Shown one piece after another: positions 1-5,864 of a stretch of 5,864 bases of DNA. Under the pieces are notes generated by a model, which was not told the DNA's origin, did no database searches, and worked only from the letters and a program-made list of their open reading frames with translations. Every line of letters begins with the position of its first letter. Position 1 is the first letter of the stretch. The DNA is from Cyclobacteriaceae bacterium (GTDB lineage: Bacteria; Bacteroidota; Bacteroidia; Cytophagales; Cyclobacteriaceae), in assembly GCA_013140395.1 (NCBI GenBank), contig JABFSY010000016.1, positions 1 through 5,864 on the forward strand, given 5' to 3'. The position numbers were made by a program, and so were the translations under genes.

Positions 1-368
1 CCTATAGTTACCCTAAAGTGCGGATTGGCTTGGTAAATAAGGTTGACAGGAAAAGTGACGTAATCGATATCCGTAGAAGAAAAACCGTAAATAGGACCGT
101 AAGATTTTATATCTTCATCTCTAAAGCCAAGACCATTGTAATTTGCTCCTAATCTGACTGATAACATCTTTGAAATGCTTTGTTGATAAAATATACCAAC
201 AGTTAACCTTGCTGCTGTCAGTTCAAATGCTACCTGATTAACTTTTCCATTGGATCTAGCGCTAGTGCGCTGGTTGGATAGATTAATGCCGGCATCTATC
301 CCAAAAAAGGATTTTTGCGAATAGGCGCGTGAGCTTACGACTATCGAAACTAAAATTAAGTATTTCAT
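1..368 (-). CDS. PorT-like outer-membrane beta-barrel protein, 3'-truncated by window edge
   Basis: Translating the minus strand from the ATG at 368-366 gives 122 residues with no stop before the window edge, so the C-terminal part is missing. The product begins MKYLILVSIVVSSRAYSQ, a Sec signal peptide with a probable cleavage after AYSQ, as is common in Bacteroidota outer-membrane proteins. The mature part alternates short amphipathic beta-strands with polar turns: FFGIDAGINLSNQ, LTVGIFYQQSISKMLSVRLG, then DYVTFPVNLIYQ. The last segment matches the 'Y+.+P+.+.Y' strand typical of PorT/OMP_b-brl_2 barrels, which are usually around 200 residues. It is therefore probably a small outer-membrane barrel; its precise role cannot be told. 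There is no Shine-Dalgarno sequence, only an A-rich leader. It lies 228 bases downstream of the toxin-immunity operon on the same strand, so it may be an unrelated flanking gene with its own promoter. Confidence 0.8.
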   Translation of the reverse strand, partial: MKYLILVSIVVSSRAYSQKSFFGIDAGINLSNQRTSARSNGKVNQVAFELTAARLTVGIFYQQSISKMLSVRLGANYNGLGFRDEDIKSYGPIYGFSSTDIDYVTFPVNLIYQANPHFRVTI

Positions 369-596
369 TATGTTTTTCGAATTTTGTGCACGTTTGTTAC
401 TACGTCTTTCAACTGTTTTCTGCTTTTTCGCTATTTTATTAGATACTTTTCTAGGCTCACTAAAGGCTCAGTTTAACTTTATAGCTATTTCCTCATTCAC
501 CCTTTCCTTTGCCTTCAACTATTCTGTTAGATATCCTTTTGCTGTTCATCACACGCGAGTCCTCTCGAGGCAAGAGACTCCTATGTGAAGAAGGTT
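369..596. other. Intergenic region without a supported gene
   Basis: This 228-base stretch separates the putative immunity gene from the barrel gene. The end near the immunity gene carries two inverted repeats, listed separately. The rest is pyrimidine-rich on the plus strand (A-rich on the coding strand). I found no Bacteroidota-type -7 element (TAnnTTTG) on the minus strand that would clearly drive the barrel gene, and no tRNA or convincing RNA gene. A 72-codon open frame on the plus strand at 370-588 encodes a low-complexity, Phe/Leu/Ser-rich peptide and is considered spurious. Confidence 0.6.
550..587 (-). terminator. Imperfect hairpin downstream of the operon, possible terminator
   Basis: On the plus strand, 557-560 (GAGT) plus 562-565 (CTCT) pair with 573-576 (AGAG) plus 577-580 (ACTC), leaving one bulged C at 561 and a 7-base loop. 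An outer CACA/TGTG pairing (550-553 with 584-587) is separated from it by a 3x3 internal loop. It starts 10 bases after the stop codon of the putative immunity gene, the expected place for an operon terminator. There is no U-tract on either side, so it is not a classical intrinsic terminator. It could instead be an RNA-processing or 3'-protecting stem, or a repeat relic. Confidence 0.35.
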
Positions 597-616
597 CTAA
601 TTATACTTAATTAGAA
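595..616. repeat. Perfect 9-bp inverted repeat over the stop codon of the small gene
   Basis: TTCTAATTA (595-603) and its exact reverse complement TAATTAGAA (608-616) flank a 4-base spacer, TACT. The repeat contains the TAG stop codon (599-597) and last codons of the 131-residue gene. It is AT-rich, so the stem would be weak. It stands immediately before the stronger hairpin at 550-587, and together they form a tandem pair of stems at the operon end. It may contribute to termination or may be a protein-binding palindrome; the sequence alone does not decide. Confidence 0.5.
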
Positions 617-992
617 TCGATAAAATGCCTCCCTTTCTATCTTCACTTAATTCAACACTTCCCCATTCATATTTGTTTTCACCTCCAATTGATGAAATTA
701 CTTCTCTAAGTATTGATTTTTCCTCATCAGAAATCTCAAATGGTGGAAAGTCATAATTTTGACCTAATTGAATCATAACCGAATTTAATTCATTCTTAAA
801 GAAGAAAAAGAATAGGGAAAATTCGCCTGAACACACGTTTGAAATTGAGTAAGACGAATAGAAATCGTTTGTCAGCCGATGCGTTAAAGGATAATTATTA
901 GCCGACTCTTTTAAACTATCTAAAGTCTTGTGAGGGTGCAATAAAATTCGATCAATTTGCAGCACACCGGTCGAAAAATTGAGATCTATCAT
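597..992 (-). CDS. Putative immunity protein of the RHS toxin, unknown family
   Basis: This 131-residue protein has no signal peptide and should be cytoplasmic. Its ATG (992-990) overlaps the TGA of the RHS gene as ATGA, indicating translational coupling and fixing the start; no Shine-Dalgarno is visible. I do not recognise the family. A hydrophobic strand SLFFFFFKNEL lies near the middle. The C-terminal half contains an acidic helix-like stretch (SDEEKSILREVISS), then YEWGSVEL...EDRKGGILSILIKY, which looks like a beta-hairpin. My count gives 18 acidic and 11 basic residues (net -7), against net +4 for the last 111 residues of the RHS protein (11 basic, 7 acidic), as expected for a neutralising partner. 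Being a small gene directly after a polymorphic-toxin tip is the standard position of a cognate immunity gene. The role is inferred from position and charge, not homology. The DNA is AT-rich (18 G+C of 60 at 661-720). Confidence 0.75.
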   Translation of the reverse strand: MIDLNFSTGVLQIDRILLHPHKTLDSLKESANNYPLTHRLTNDFYSSYSISNVCSGEFSLFFFFFKNELNSVMIQLGQNYDFPPFEISDEEKSILREVISSIGGENKYEWGSVELSEDRKGGILSILIKYN

Positions 993-3900
993 CTTAAAGG
1001 AAGTGTAGTGATAAGTTTTAAATTTTGATACTCTGGAATGAATAATTGTGGATACCCACCTAAACCTAACGTTGGATTAGCTCTGGTTATTCCAAACGCA
1101 GCCGGCTGAGTATATGTAACTTCGTATAAACCTACTAGGCTTCTATAACCAGGGTAATTTACATTTGAAGACTCCGCCACTTGAAGACCACGCCATAGAT
1201 CCTGTTTTATAAATCCTGAGCGGTTAAGCCCGCTTATTGTTGTATAAAAATTGGATTGCCCTTCAAGTCCACCCACAACATATTGACCCCTCCTAAGTGA
1301 AATATCACGCCAAATGTCTGGTTTGTATATTCCCGTTTGCGAATTTTTGGCCATGGTGGAAGCATTTGACCAACCAAAACCTAGAGTGTTTGGTCTGAGC
1401 ATCGAGCCAAACGATACTTGAGCAGCGCCACCTACTAAATTTTGAGCGAACAGAGCTCTGTCAGCAACCGTAGCAACACCCTTCGCCATTGTTGCTTGTG
1501 CTTCTAACTTTTGTGACTGGTATCTAAGTCTTCGATTACCTTGAGGAACATTACTAGCATATTCTTCGTCATTATTCTCATTTTCATTTTTCAAATAATC
1601 CCTAGCACCCTGGTTCATAAGTTGGCTTGGCCTGGTCGCCCAGTCTGAAAACATATTCCACGCTGCAGCTCCATATTGCCCATCACTTTTTTGTAAATAC
1701 GAACTATAGGTTGATGCAAATGGAACGAACACAGATTGAAACTCCTTCCCCTCTAACTCAACCCCATCAATCACCCTGTTCTCGCTAAATGCATACGTAC
1801 TGTTGTACATATATTCTTCAGAGAGTGGGTCTACACTCAAGAACCTGCCCATGGCGGGGTCGTGCATACGGTATTTGTATTGGTACTCGTCATAGCTCAG
1901 ATCGTCTTGCAATTCTTGCTTTTGGTAGAGGTAGCGGTTGGCTTTAATACTCCCTTTGTTCCACACATTGAAGCCAAGGCCAAAGGGATAGTAGTCGCTG
2001 AGCTGAGTTACTTGCAGAGCATTGGCGGTCTTTTCGTGCAAGATGCACACCTCATCAAAATACACGTTGTAGTTGCTCTCGTTATTGGTGTAGATGTACA
2101 TATAGCCATTGGCATAGCCAGCGGGTATGGGTATATCCATTTCCAGTTTTTGAAAACTTGTAGTGGTATTTTCAGGAACAGGGACATAACCAAACTGCGG
2201 TAAGCCGGTATAACTGCTGTTGAACAGTATATAGTTGAGGTATGCCTTGGGTGAAGTGCTGTTGTAGGTAGTAATAGTGCCAGCGAGACCATCTAGGTTG
2301 TTATTAAACCCAGTGTATGCTGCCTCGCCTGGCGTAATCCCAAAGCCAGCCGTAACAATGCCTACCAAACTTCCAACAATCACATCGGCATTACGGCCAA
2401 TGCCTGGGTCAATTGAGCGCGCTTGCACAGCCATTTTTATACGGTCACCAGTATTTACAGTAAGCCTAATACCTGGCCCCATCGTGATAGTAGAATTAAT
2501 GCCGTTGGTGAGAATGCTTTTGTTGGGCGCTGGTACATCGGCCGTTATGGTTGTTGCATTGTAGTCTTGCGACCTGCGAGTGTTGGAAATATTTTTGAAG
2601 GTACTCTCTTCATACGATGACTTTTCGGGTTCCATACACGCTTTGTACACGGAAGCATCTTTCAGGTTGCCAAAGGTAGCAAGGGTGTTGCCTTGGTGGT
2701 CGCGCAAAAAATATTCGTATTGCCACTGGCTGCCTGTTTTAATGGCGCGGCCTTCGCTGTTGGCAAGAAAAGCAAGCGTGTTATTTTCATAATGCACTCC
2801 GCCAATGTAATCGCGCGTGATAGGAGTTGATCCACTTTTATAAACCTGATCTTTTAACTTGCCGCCAAGTGCATCATAGGTGTATAGGATGTAATTACCA
2901 CCACTAAAGTCGACCCGCGTAGGCATGCTCATGTAGTTGTAGGTGACATCTATGCCTTTGTTTAGATCTTGGGTGGCATTGCCGCGGGAGTCATATACAT
3001 ACTCATCACCATCTGGCAGGTACGTTTTCTCTACAAAGCCAAAGCCCTTGGCGCCAAATTGAGTATATCCTATTGCATCATCATTCACATTCCTAAGTGT
3101 GTTGGTATTGTTAACGTACTCATATCGGAGATTATCGATTTTTGTTTTTGCTCCACCCACCAAACCATAGCGTGTTTGATCTCTGATATTGCCATTTGCA
3201 TAGTAGTTGTAAATATTGTCGTAAGCACCTACATCGCCCGTAAACAAGCCCGCTGTTTGAGTGGCATAGTTGGCAGTGAGCAAGCGGTTGAGCTTATCAT
3301 AATTATAGCTATATACTTTTTCTACGGATGGATCAATTAAATTGGTGGTCTTCCACTTGATGGCACCAATGTTGCCGTTCCACAGTTGGCGGCTGTCGGC
3401 TCCATTGACACGAACGGATGTGTTATAAAGAAGTTCCATGCCCATGATGTCAGCGTTGTCATTTACTTTATCGCTATTAAGCACGCCATCGTTGGTAAGC
3501 GAACTGTTGTTGATGCTGGTGAGCCAGCCGCGGATATTGTAGCGGTAATCTACCGATTGCAAAAAATTAATGCCGTTGTCGGTCGAGTGAATGTTCTTCT
3601 CTACTACTTCGCCTGCCTCGTTATAGGTTTGTGCAGCTACCAAAATAGGTTGAGGGGCACCATCTAATGTTTGCCATGTTTTGAGTAGGCGGCCGGTATG
3701 GTCGTAATCGTATTTTTCCAGCAGCGTAAAACTACCTGCTGAAGTTGTATGTGTACGTAGCGTTTGTTTGATGCGGCCGGCAAAATCTATTTCGCTGGAG
3801 AGGCGGTCGGTGCCGTTGAGGTGGTTCTCGGTGATGGTTTGAACAACGCGGTACTTGTTGTCATAATAAGTTACACTATTGAGCCAACGCGTGTCACCCA

Positions 3901-5464
3901 CTACACGCACTTTGCTACCAGTCGTGTAGCCTTTGTAGATAGACGTAACTAATGGAGCATCAGGATCACCTGACGGTCCGGTCGCTAATGTTGGCCCCCC
4001 AGTTATATTATTTTCTTGCCTGAAAGAATAGTTTTTTCCCTCAGCATCCCAACTGGTGTACCCTGTAAAAGCATAGTCATCGTAATAAGTTACACTAAGC
4101 AAATCAGCTTCATTGGGATTTTGAGGAAACGTGCGCGCCTGTGTGTACCCTGTCGCATCGTTTTGCCTTACTTCAAAGCGATACGATGTAGAATTGTAGT
4201 AGGCGTCTACTTCAGCCTGAACTGCCTCTCTTGCAGTAGATTTTGGTCTGTAGATATGACCCGTAATTATAGGACGATTAAATTCATCGTATTTGGTGAA
4301 TTGCCATTGTTGGTTTTGTGGATAAGGGGTAAGTACACCATCATAGGTAACCACTACCCTATCCCATTTATCATAAACCATTCGTGTCCAACCAGAACCA
4401 GGTACATGTTTCCCAACTACTCGCTGATAGTTGTCATATTCGTATATGAATGCGTTCCAAAACAAAAATGTATATCTATCGGACTCACTTGCAGTTTCAT
4501 AATTTGAGGCCGTACTCAACTTTGCCGATGCTTCTGGTGGAATTACACAAAATACATTGCCTTCCCAGTCGAATACATAATTCGTATCAAACCAAGTTGC
4601 GCCATCGCCTACTCGGCTTAAAATGGTTTGACCCTTAAAATTCTTATAAAGCCGTTTAATCTGACCCTCTTCATCCTTAGATTCTTCAACCATTAACGTG
4701 TTGGCTGGATAAGTGCCGTTTAGCGCGGGTACATTGTAATAGGGATAGGTGGTGCTTGCACCTACATATGTAAAGTATCTGACTGCATCGCTGGCGGTAC
4801 TGATCAACGTCTTACTTTCGGATGCTTTTCCGTTTACATGCCAGTCTTTACCAGCACCGAATGACTTGCGCATTTGGTTAAGCGGAGAGTTGTCATACTC
4901 ATTTAATTTGTAAGGTTCATCATCCCAACTAACGAGAGGCGTAGTCTTGTAAAAATTCCTTTCTTCATCCTCCGCGTTAGGCCTATATGCTCCTTTTAGG
5001 TTACTCGTTGCATAGGATAGAAATTCCTGAAGTTGGCGGCCAAAGCCATCATACTTTTGCAGCTTAACCACATCTAACATACTTGGGCTACCTTGTACTA
5101 CTACCGATTGGATGGGCCTGCCCAGGCCATCGAGGTAACTATACTCAGTGGATTTACTTTGTACAGGCAGCGCAGAGATCGCATTTTCCGCGGTGATTCC
5201 TGAAACTAGAATCGCCTCAGTGCGAACAAAATTCTTGCTTAAAGTGGGTGGGATGTTTTGTACTGTAAAAGGTCTGCAAAAAAAAGTGCTTTGCGAGGTT
5301 GCTGAAAATGTAAAAGGTGGAATCAACCGAATCTGTCCCGTATATTCATACGACTTTCCATTTATGGTTTGATTGGTAATGTCTTTATTTTCAACGACTT
5401 CAACTGCTTGGGCAGCTAGCACTAATGCAATCAATTGAAATAGGATGGTTAGAAATATTCTCAT
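989..5464 (-). CDS. RHS repeat-associated core domain protein with DUF6443 and C-terminal toxin tip
   Basis: This 1491-residue protein is an RHS/YD-repeat polymorphic toxin. Residues 1-20 are a Sec signal peptide (hydrophobic core LTILFQLIALVLA, predicted cleavage AQA|V). About 85-215 is the Bacteroidota DUF6443 segment (YLDGLGRPIQS, YDGFGR, NSPLNQM). About 340-880 holds degenerate YD repeats, for example YEYDNYQRVVGK, YDYDHTGRLLKTW and YNYDKLNRLLTANY, which in known RHS proteins build a hollow beta-cocoon around the toxin. YFLRDHQGNTLATFGN (918-933) is the DHxGN box. About 950-1150 is a beta-sandwich-like insert ending YFDEVCILHE, followed by DYYPFG (1157-1161). The RHS core, about 1175-1240, contains MHDPAMGRFLSVDPLSEE and NRVIDGVELEG. 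Residues 1241-1491 are the variable tip, the presumed toxin. The ATG lies 3 bases after the upstream stop codon; no Shine-Dalgarno is present. No PAAR domain, T9SS sorting domain or DPxGL-type cleavage motif after the core was seen, so the export and release route is open. Confidence 0.93.
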   Translation of the reverse strand: MRIFLTILFQLIALVLAAQAVEVVENKDITNQTINGKSYEYTGQIRLIPPFTFSATSQSTFFCRPFTVQNIPPTLSKNFVRTEAILVSGITAENAISALPVQSKSTEYSYLDGLGRPIQSVVVQGSPSMLDVVKLQKYDGFGRQLQEFLSYATSNLKGAYRPNAEDEERNFYKTTPLVSWDDEPYKLNEYDNSPLNQMRKSFGAGKDWHVNGKASESKTLISTASDAVRYFTYVGASTTYPYYNVPALNGTYPANTLMVEESKDEEGQIKRLYKNFKGQTILSRVGDGATWFDTNYVFDWEGNVFCVIPPEASAKLSTASNYETASESDRYTFLFWNAFIYEYDNYQRVVGKHVPGSGWTRMVYDKWDRVVVTYDGVLTPYPQNQQWQFTKYDEFNRPIITGHIYRPKSTAREAVQAEVDAYYNSTSYRFEVRQNDATGYTQARTFPQNPNEADLLSVTYYDDYAFTGYTSWDAEGKNYSFRQENNITGGPTLATGPSGDPDAPLVTSIYKGYTTGSKVRVVGDTRWLNSVTYYDNKYRVVQTITENHLNGTDRLSSEIDFAGRIKQTLRTHTTSAGSFTLLEKYDYDHTGRLLKTWQTLDGAPQPILVAAQTYNEAGEVVEKNIHSTDNGINFLQSVDYRYNIRGWLTSINNSSLTNDGVLNSDKVNDNADIMGMELLYNTSVRVNGADSRQLWNGNIGAIKWKTTNLIDPSVEKVYSYNYDKLNRLLTANYATQTAGLFTGDVGAYDNIYNYYANGNIRDQTRYGLVGGAKTKIDNLRYEYVNNTNTLRNVNDDAIGYTQFGAKGFGFVEKTYLPDGDEYVYDSRGNATQDLNKGIDVTYNYMSMPTRVDFSGGNYILYTYDALGGKLKDQVYKSGSTPITRDYIGGVHYENNTLAFLANSEGRAIKTGSQWQYEYFLRDHQGNTLATFGNLKDASVYKACMEPEKSSYEESTFKNISNTRRSQDYNATTITADVPAPNKSILTNGINSTITMGPGIRLTVNTGDRIKMAVQARSIDPGIGRNADVIVGSLVGIVTAGFGITPGEAAYTGFNNNLDGLAGTITTYNSTSPKAYLNYILFNSSYTGLPQFGYVPVPENTTTSFQKLEMDIPIPAGYANGYMYIYTNNESNYNVYFDEVCILHEKTANALQVTQLSDYYPFGLGFNVWNKGSIKANRYLYQKQELQDDLSYDEYQYKYRMHDPAMGRFLSVDPLSEEYMYNSTYAFSENRVIDGVELEGKEFQSVFVPFASTYSSYLQKSDGQYGAAAWNMFSDWATRPSQLMNQGARDYLKNENENNDEEYASNVPQGNRRLRYQSQKLEAQATMAKGVATVADRALFAQNLVGGAAQVSFGSMLRPNTLGFGWSNASTMAKNSQTGIYKPDIWRDISLRRGQYVVGGLEGQSNFYTTISGLNRSGFIKQDLWRGLQVAESSNVNYPGYRSLVGLYEVTYTQPAAFGITRANPTLGLGGYPQLFIPEYQNLKLITTLPLR
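992..1744 (-). other. C-terminal toxin tip of the RHS protein, possible ADP-ribosyltransferase-like
   Basis: This is residues 1241-1491 of the RHS protein, everything after the core boundary VELEGK. It begins with a polar linker (about 1241-1312, including the acidic NENENNDEEY), continues through an Ala-rich helical stretch (about 1316-1350), and ends in a compact module from about 1381. The module contains RRGQYVVGG (1391-1399), GQSNFYTT (1402-1409), GLQV (1426-1429), LYEVTYTQPAAFGITRANP (1446-1464) and GGYPQLFIPEY (1469-1479). An Arg near the start, a Ser/Thr-aromatic-Thr strand and a late GGxxQxFIP strand recall the R-S-E/Q layout of small ADP-ribosyltransferase toxins on other RHS proteins. 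This is a motif-level resemblance only. Candidate key residues are Arg1391/1392, Ser1404, Thr1408 and Gln1473 or Glu1478. The module could also be an unrelated nuclease or another fold. That it is the toxin is well supported by position; its activity is not. Confidence 0.5.
3864..4097. repeat. In-frame 15-bp direct repeats within the RHS YD region
   Basis: The 15-base sequence TAATAAGTTACACTA occurs at 3864-3878 and again at 4083-4097, 219 bases (73 codons) apart. Both copies are read in the same frame on the minus strand and encode the SVTYYD part of two YD repeats (residues 457-462 and 530-535). The spacing is a whole number of codons, so recombination between them would delete or duplicate 73 residues without a frameshift. 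The repeat most likely reflects the repeating protein architecture. Confidence 0.6.
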
Positions 5465-5467
5465 AGT

Positions 5468-5863
5468 CTAGTCAATTTGAAATCCGAAGCAATTTGAGGC
5501 GCTGCTATACAAATAAAGATCAATGGTGTTCGATACAATTTGATTTGAACAAGCATCCCCGACCTTACACCTGACTTGGTAACTTCCGGACAGACCGTAA
5601 AAGCCAAATACCGAAGGGGCTTGTGTGCTTGACGTGCCGTTACCAAATGAAATCCATTGACCATTTAAGTCGCTGTATTCCCAACTGAAATAATTTGCAG
5701 GCCCATTTGCGACTGCCGTAAATACTGTAGGGCTATAATTTGAGGTATTCGATTCAGTACAATTTCCAAAAGAAGGGCTGTTAATACCGCATTTATCAAG
5801 TGTCACAGGTCCATCAGCACAAATTGAAACACTTGTTAATCCAGGTTGAATGACGACTTGTAT
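5468..5863 (-). CDS. Secreted Ig/PKD-like domain protein, 5'-truncated by window edge
   Basis: The open frame continues past the right edge, so only the last 131 residues are visible, ending at TAG (5470-5468). A GTG at 5806 could be read as a start, but the frame is open and similar in character upstream (for example PGLTSVSICADGPVTLDKCG), so the gene almost certainly begins outside the window. The visible part is rich in Ser, Asn, Thr and Gly, with several Cys. It contains an Ig/PKD-like repeat: NYFSWEYSDLNGQWISFGNG, then FYGLSGSYQVRCKVGDACSN and QIVSNTIDLYL, resembling the 'W...G.W......Y...G.Y.CrV...C.n...SN.v.l' pattern of Bacteroidota adhesin-like proteins. The protein ends shortly after this domain (CFGFQID), with no T9SS sorting domain or membrane anchor visible. 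It stops 3 bases before the RHS start codon, so the two genes are probably co-transcribed and coupled. It may be a surface partner or carrier of the RHS protein; that role is inferred from position. Confidence 0.8.
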   Translation of the reverse strand: MQVVIQPGLTSVSICADGPVTLDKCGINSPSFGNCTESNTSNYSPTVFTAVANGPANYFSWEYSDLNGQWISFGNGTSSTQAPSVFGFYGLSGSYQVRCKVGDACSNQIVSNTIDLYLYSSASNCFGFQID

Positions 5864-5864
5864 G

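Noticed and set aside
370..588. 72-codon plus-strand open frame in the intergenic region
   Set aside because: It encodes a low-complexity Phe/Leu/Ser-rich peptide arising from pyrimidine-rich DNA, runs through the operon-end hairpin, and lacks any recognisable start context or domain.
600..605. TATAAT-like hexamer on the minus strand as a promoter for the barrel gene
   Set aside because: It sits inside the inverted repeat at the end of the small gene, more than 230 bases from the barrel start; no matching -35 or Bacteroidota-type element was seen.
2008..2292. 94-codon minus-strand open frame in a different frame from the RHS gene
   Set aside because: It overlaps the RHS insert domain in another frame; the RHS frame shows clear family motifs and this one none.
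1862..3952. Series of plus-strand open frames of 62 to 123 codons opposite the RHS gene
   Set aside because: Their Val/Ile/Ala-rich composition is the reverse-complement reflection of Tyr/Asn/Asp-rich YD repeats, and no domain is recognisable.
4016..4507. 163-codon plus-strand open frame antisense to the RHS gene
   Set aside because: It lies wholly inside the strongly supported RHS coding region, with no recognisable domain and an unlikely composition; it is an antisense shadow.
5461..5664. 67-codon minus-strand open frame spanning the Ig-like gene and the RHS start
   Set aside because: The alternative frame shows an Ig-like repeat and continues to the window edge, while this frame has no recognisable features.
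5468..5806. Treating the Ig-like gene as complete from the GTG at 5806
   Set aside because: The same frame is open to the window edge with similar composition and Cys content, and the result would lack a signal peptide.
1..5864. CRISPR array, insertion sequence or tRNA
   Set aside because: No regularly spaced repeats, transposase-like reading frame, terminal repeats or cloverleaf-like sequence was seen on either strand.

Overview
The window looks like a piece of a Bacteroidota chromosome, perhaps of the Cytophagales type, though that finer placement is a guess. The evidence is a giant RHS/YD-repeat protein with the Bacteroidota-style N-terminal DUF6443 segment (YLDGLGRPIQS) and RHS-core ending (GRFLSVDP...NRVIDGVELEG), a PorT-like outer-membrane barrel gene, Ig/PKD-like secreted domains, and starts with no Shine-Dalgarno sequence. 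All genes I can support lie on the minus strand, so the reading direction runs from the right edge to the left edge.

Layout in transcription order: (1) 5863-5468, the 3' end of a secreted Cys-rich Ig/PKD-like protein whose start lies outside the window. (2) Three bases later, 5464-989, a 1491-residue RHS polymorphic-toxin protein with a signal peptide, DUF6443, YD repeats, a beta-sandwich-like insert, the RHS core and a C-terminal tip of about 250 residues. (3) Overlapping it by ATGA, 992-597, a small acidic 131-residue protein in the position of a cognate immunity protein. (4) A 228-base gap, 596-369, with two inverted repeats at its operon-proximal end and no convincing gene. (5) 368-1, the start of a PorT-like outer-membrane beta-barrel protein that runs off the left edge.

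The first three genes are spaced like one translationally coupled operon: a secreted Ig-like partner, a toxin-delivering RHS shell, and an immunity protein. No VgrG, PAAR or Hcp gene is visible, and the RHS protein carries a Sec signal peptide, so delivery is probably not the proteobacterial T6SS-type arrangement.

The most interesting part is the toxin tip and its neighbour. The last ~110 residues of the RHS protein have an arrangement (Arg-rich start, GQSNFYTT, then GGYPQLFIP near the C terminus) that loosely resembles compact ADP-ribosyltransferase toxins. I could not assign the tip or the small protein to a named family from sequence alone, so this is a candidate uncharacterised toxin-immunity pair.
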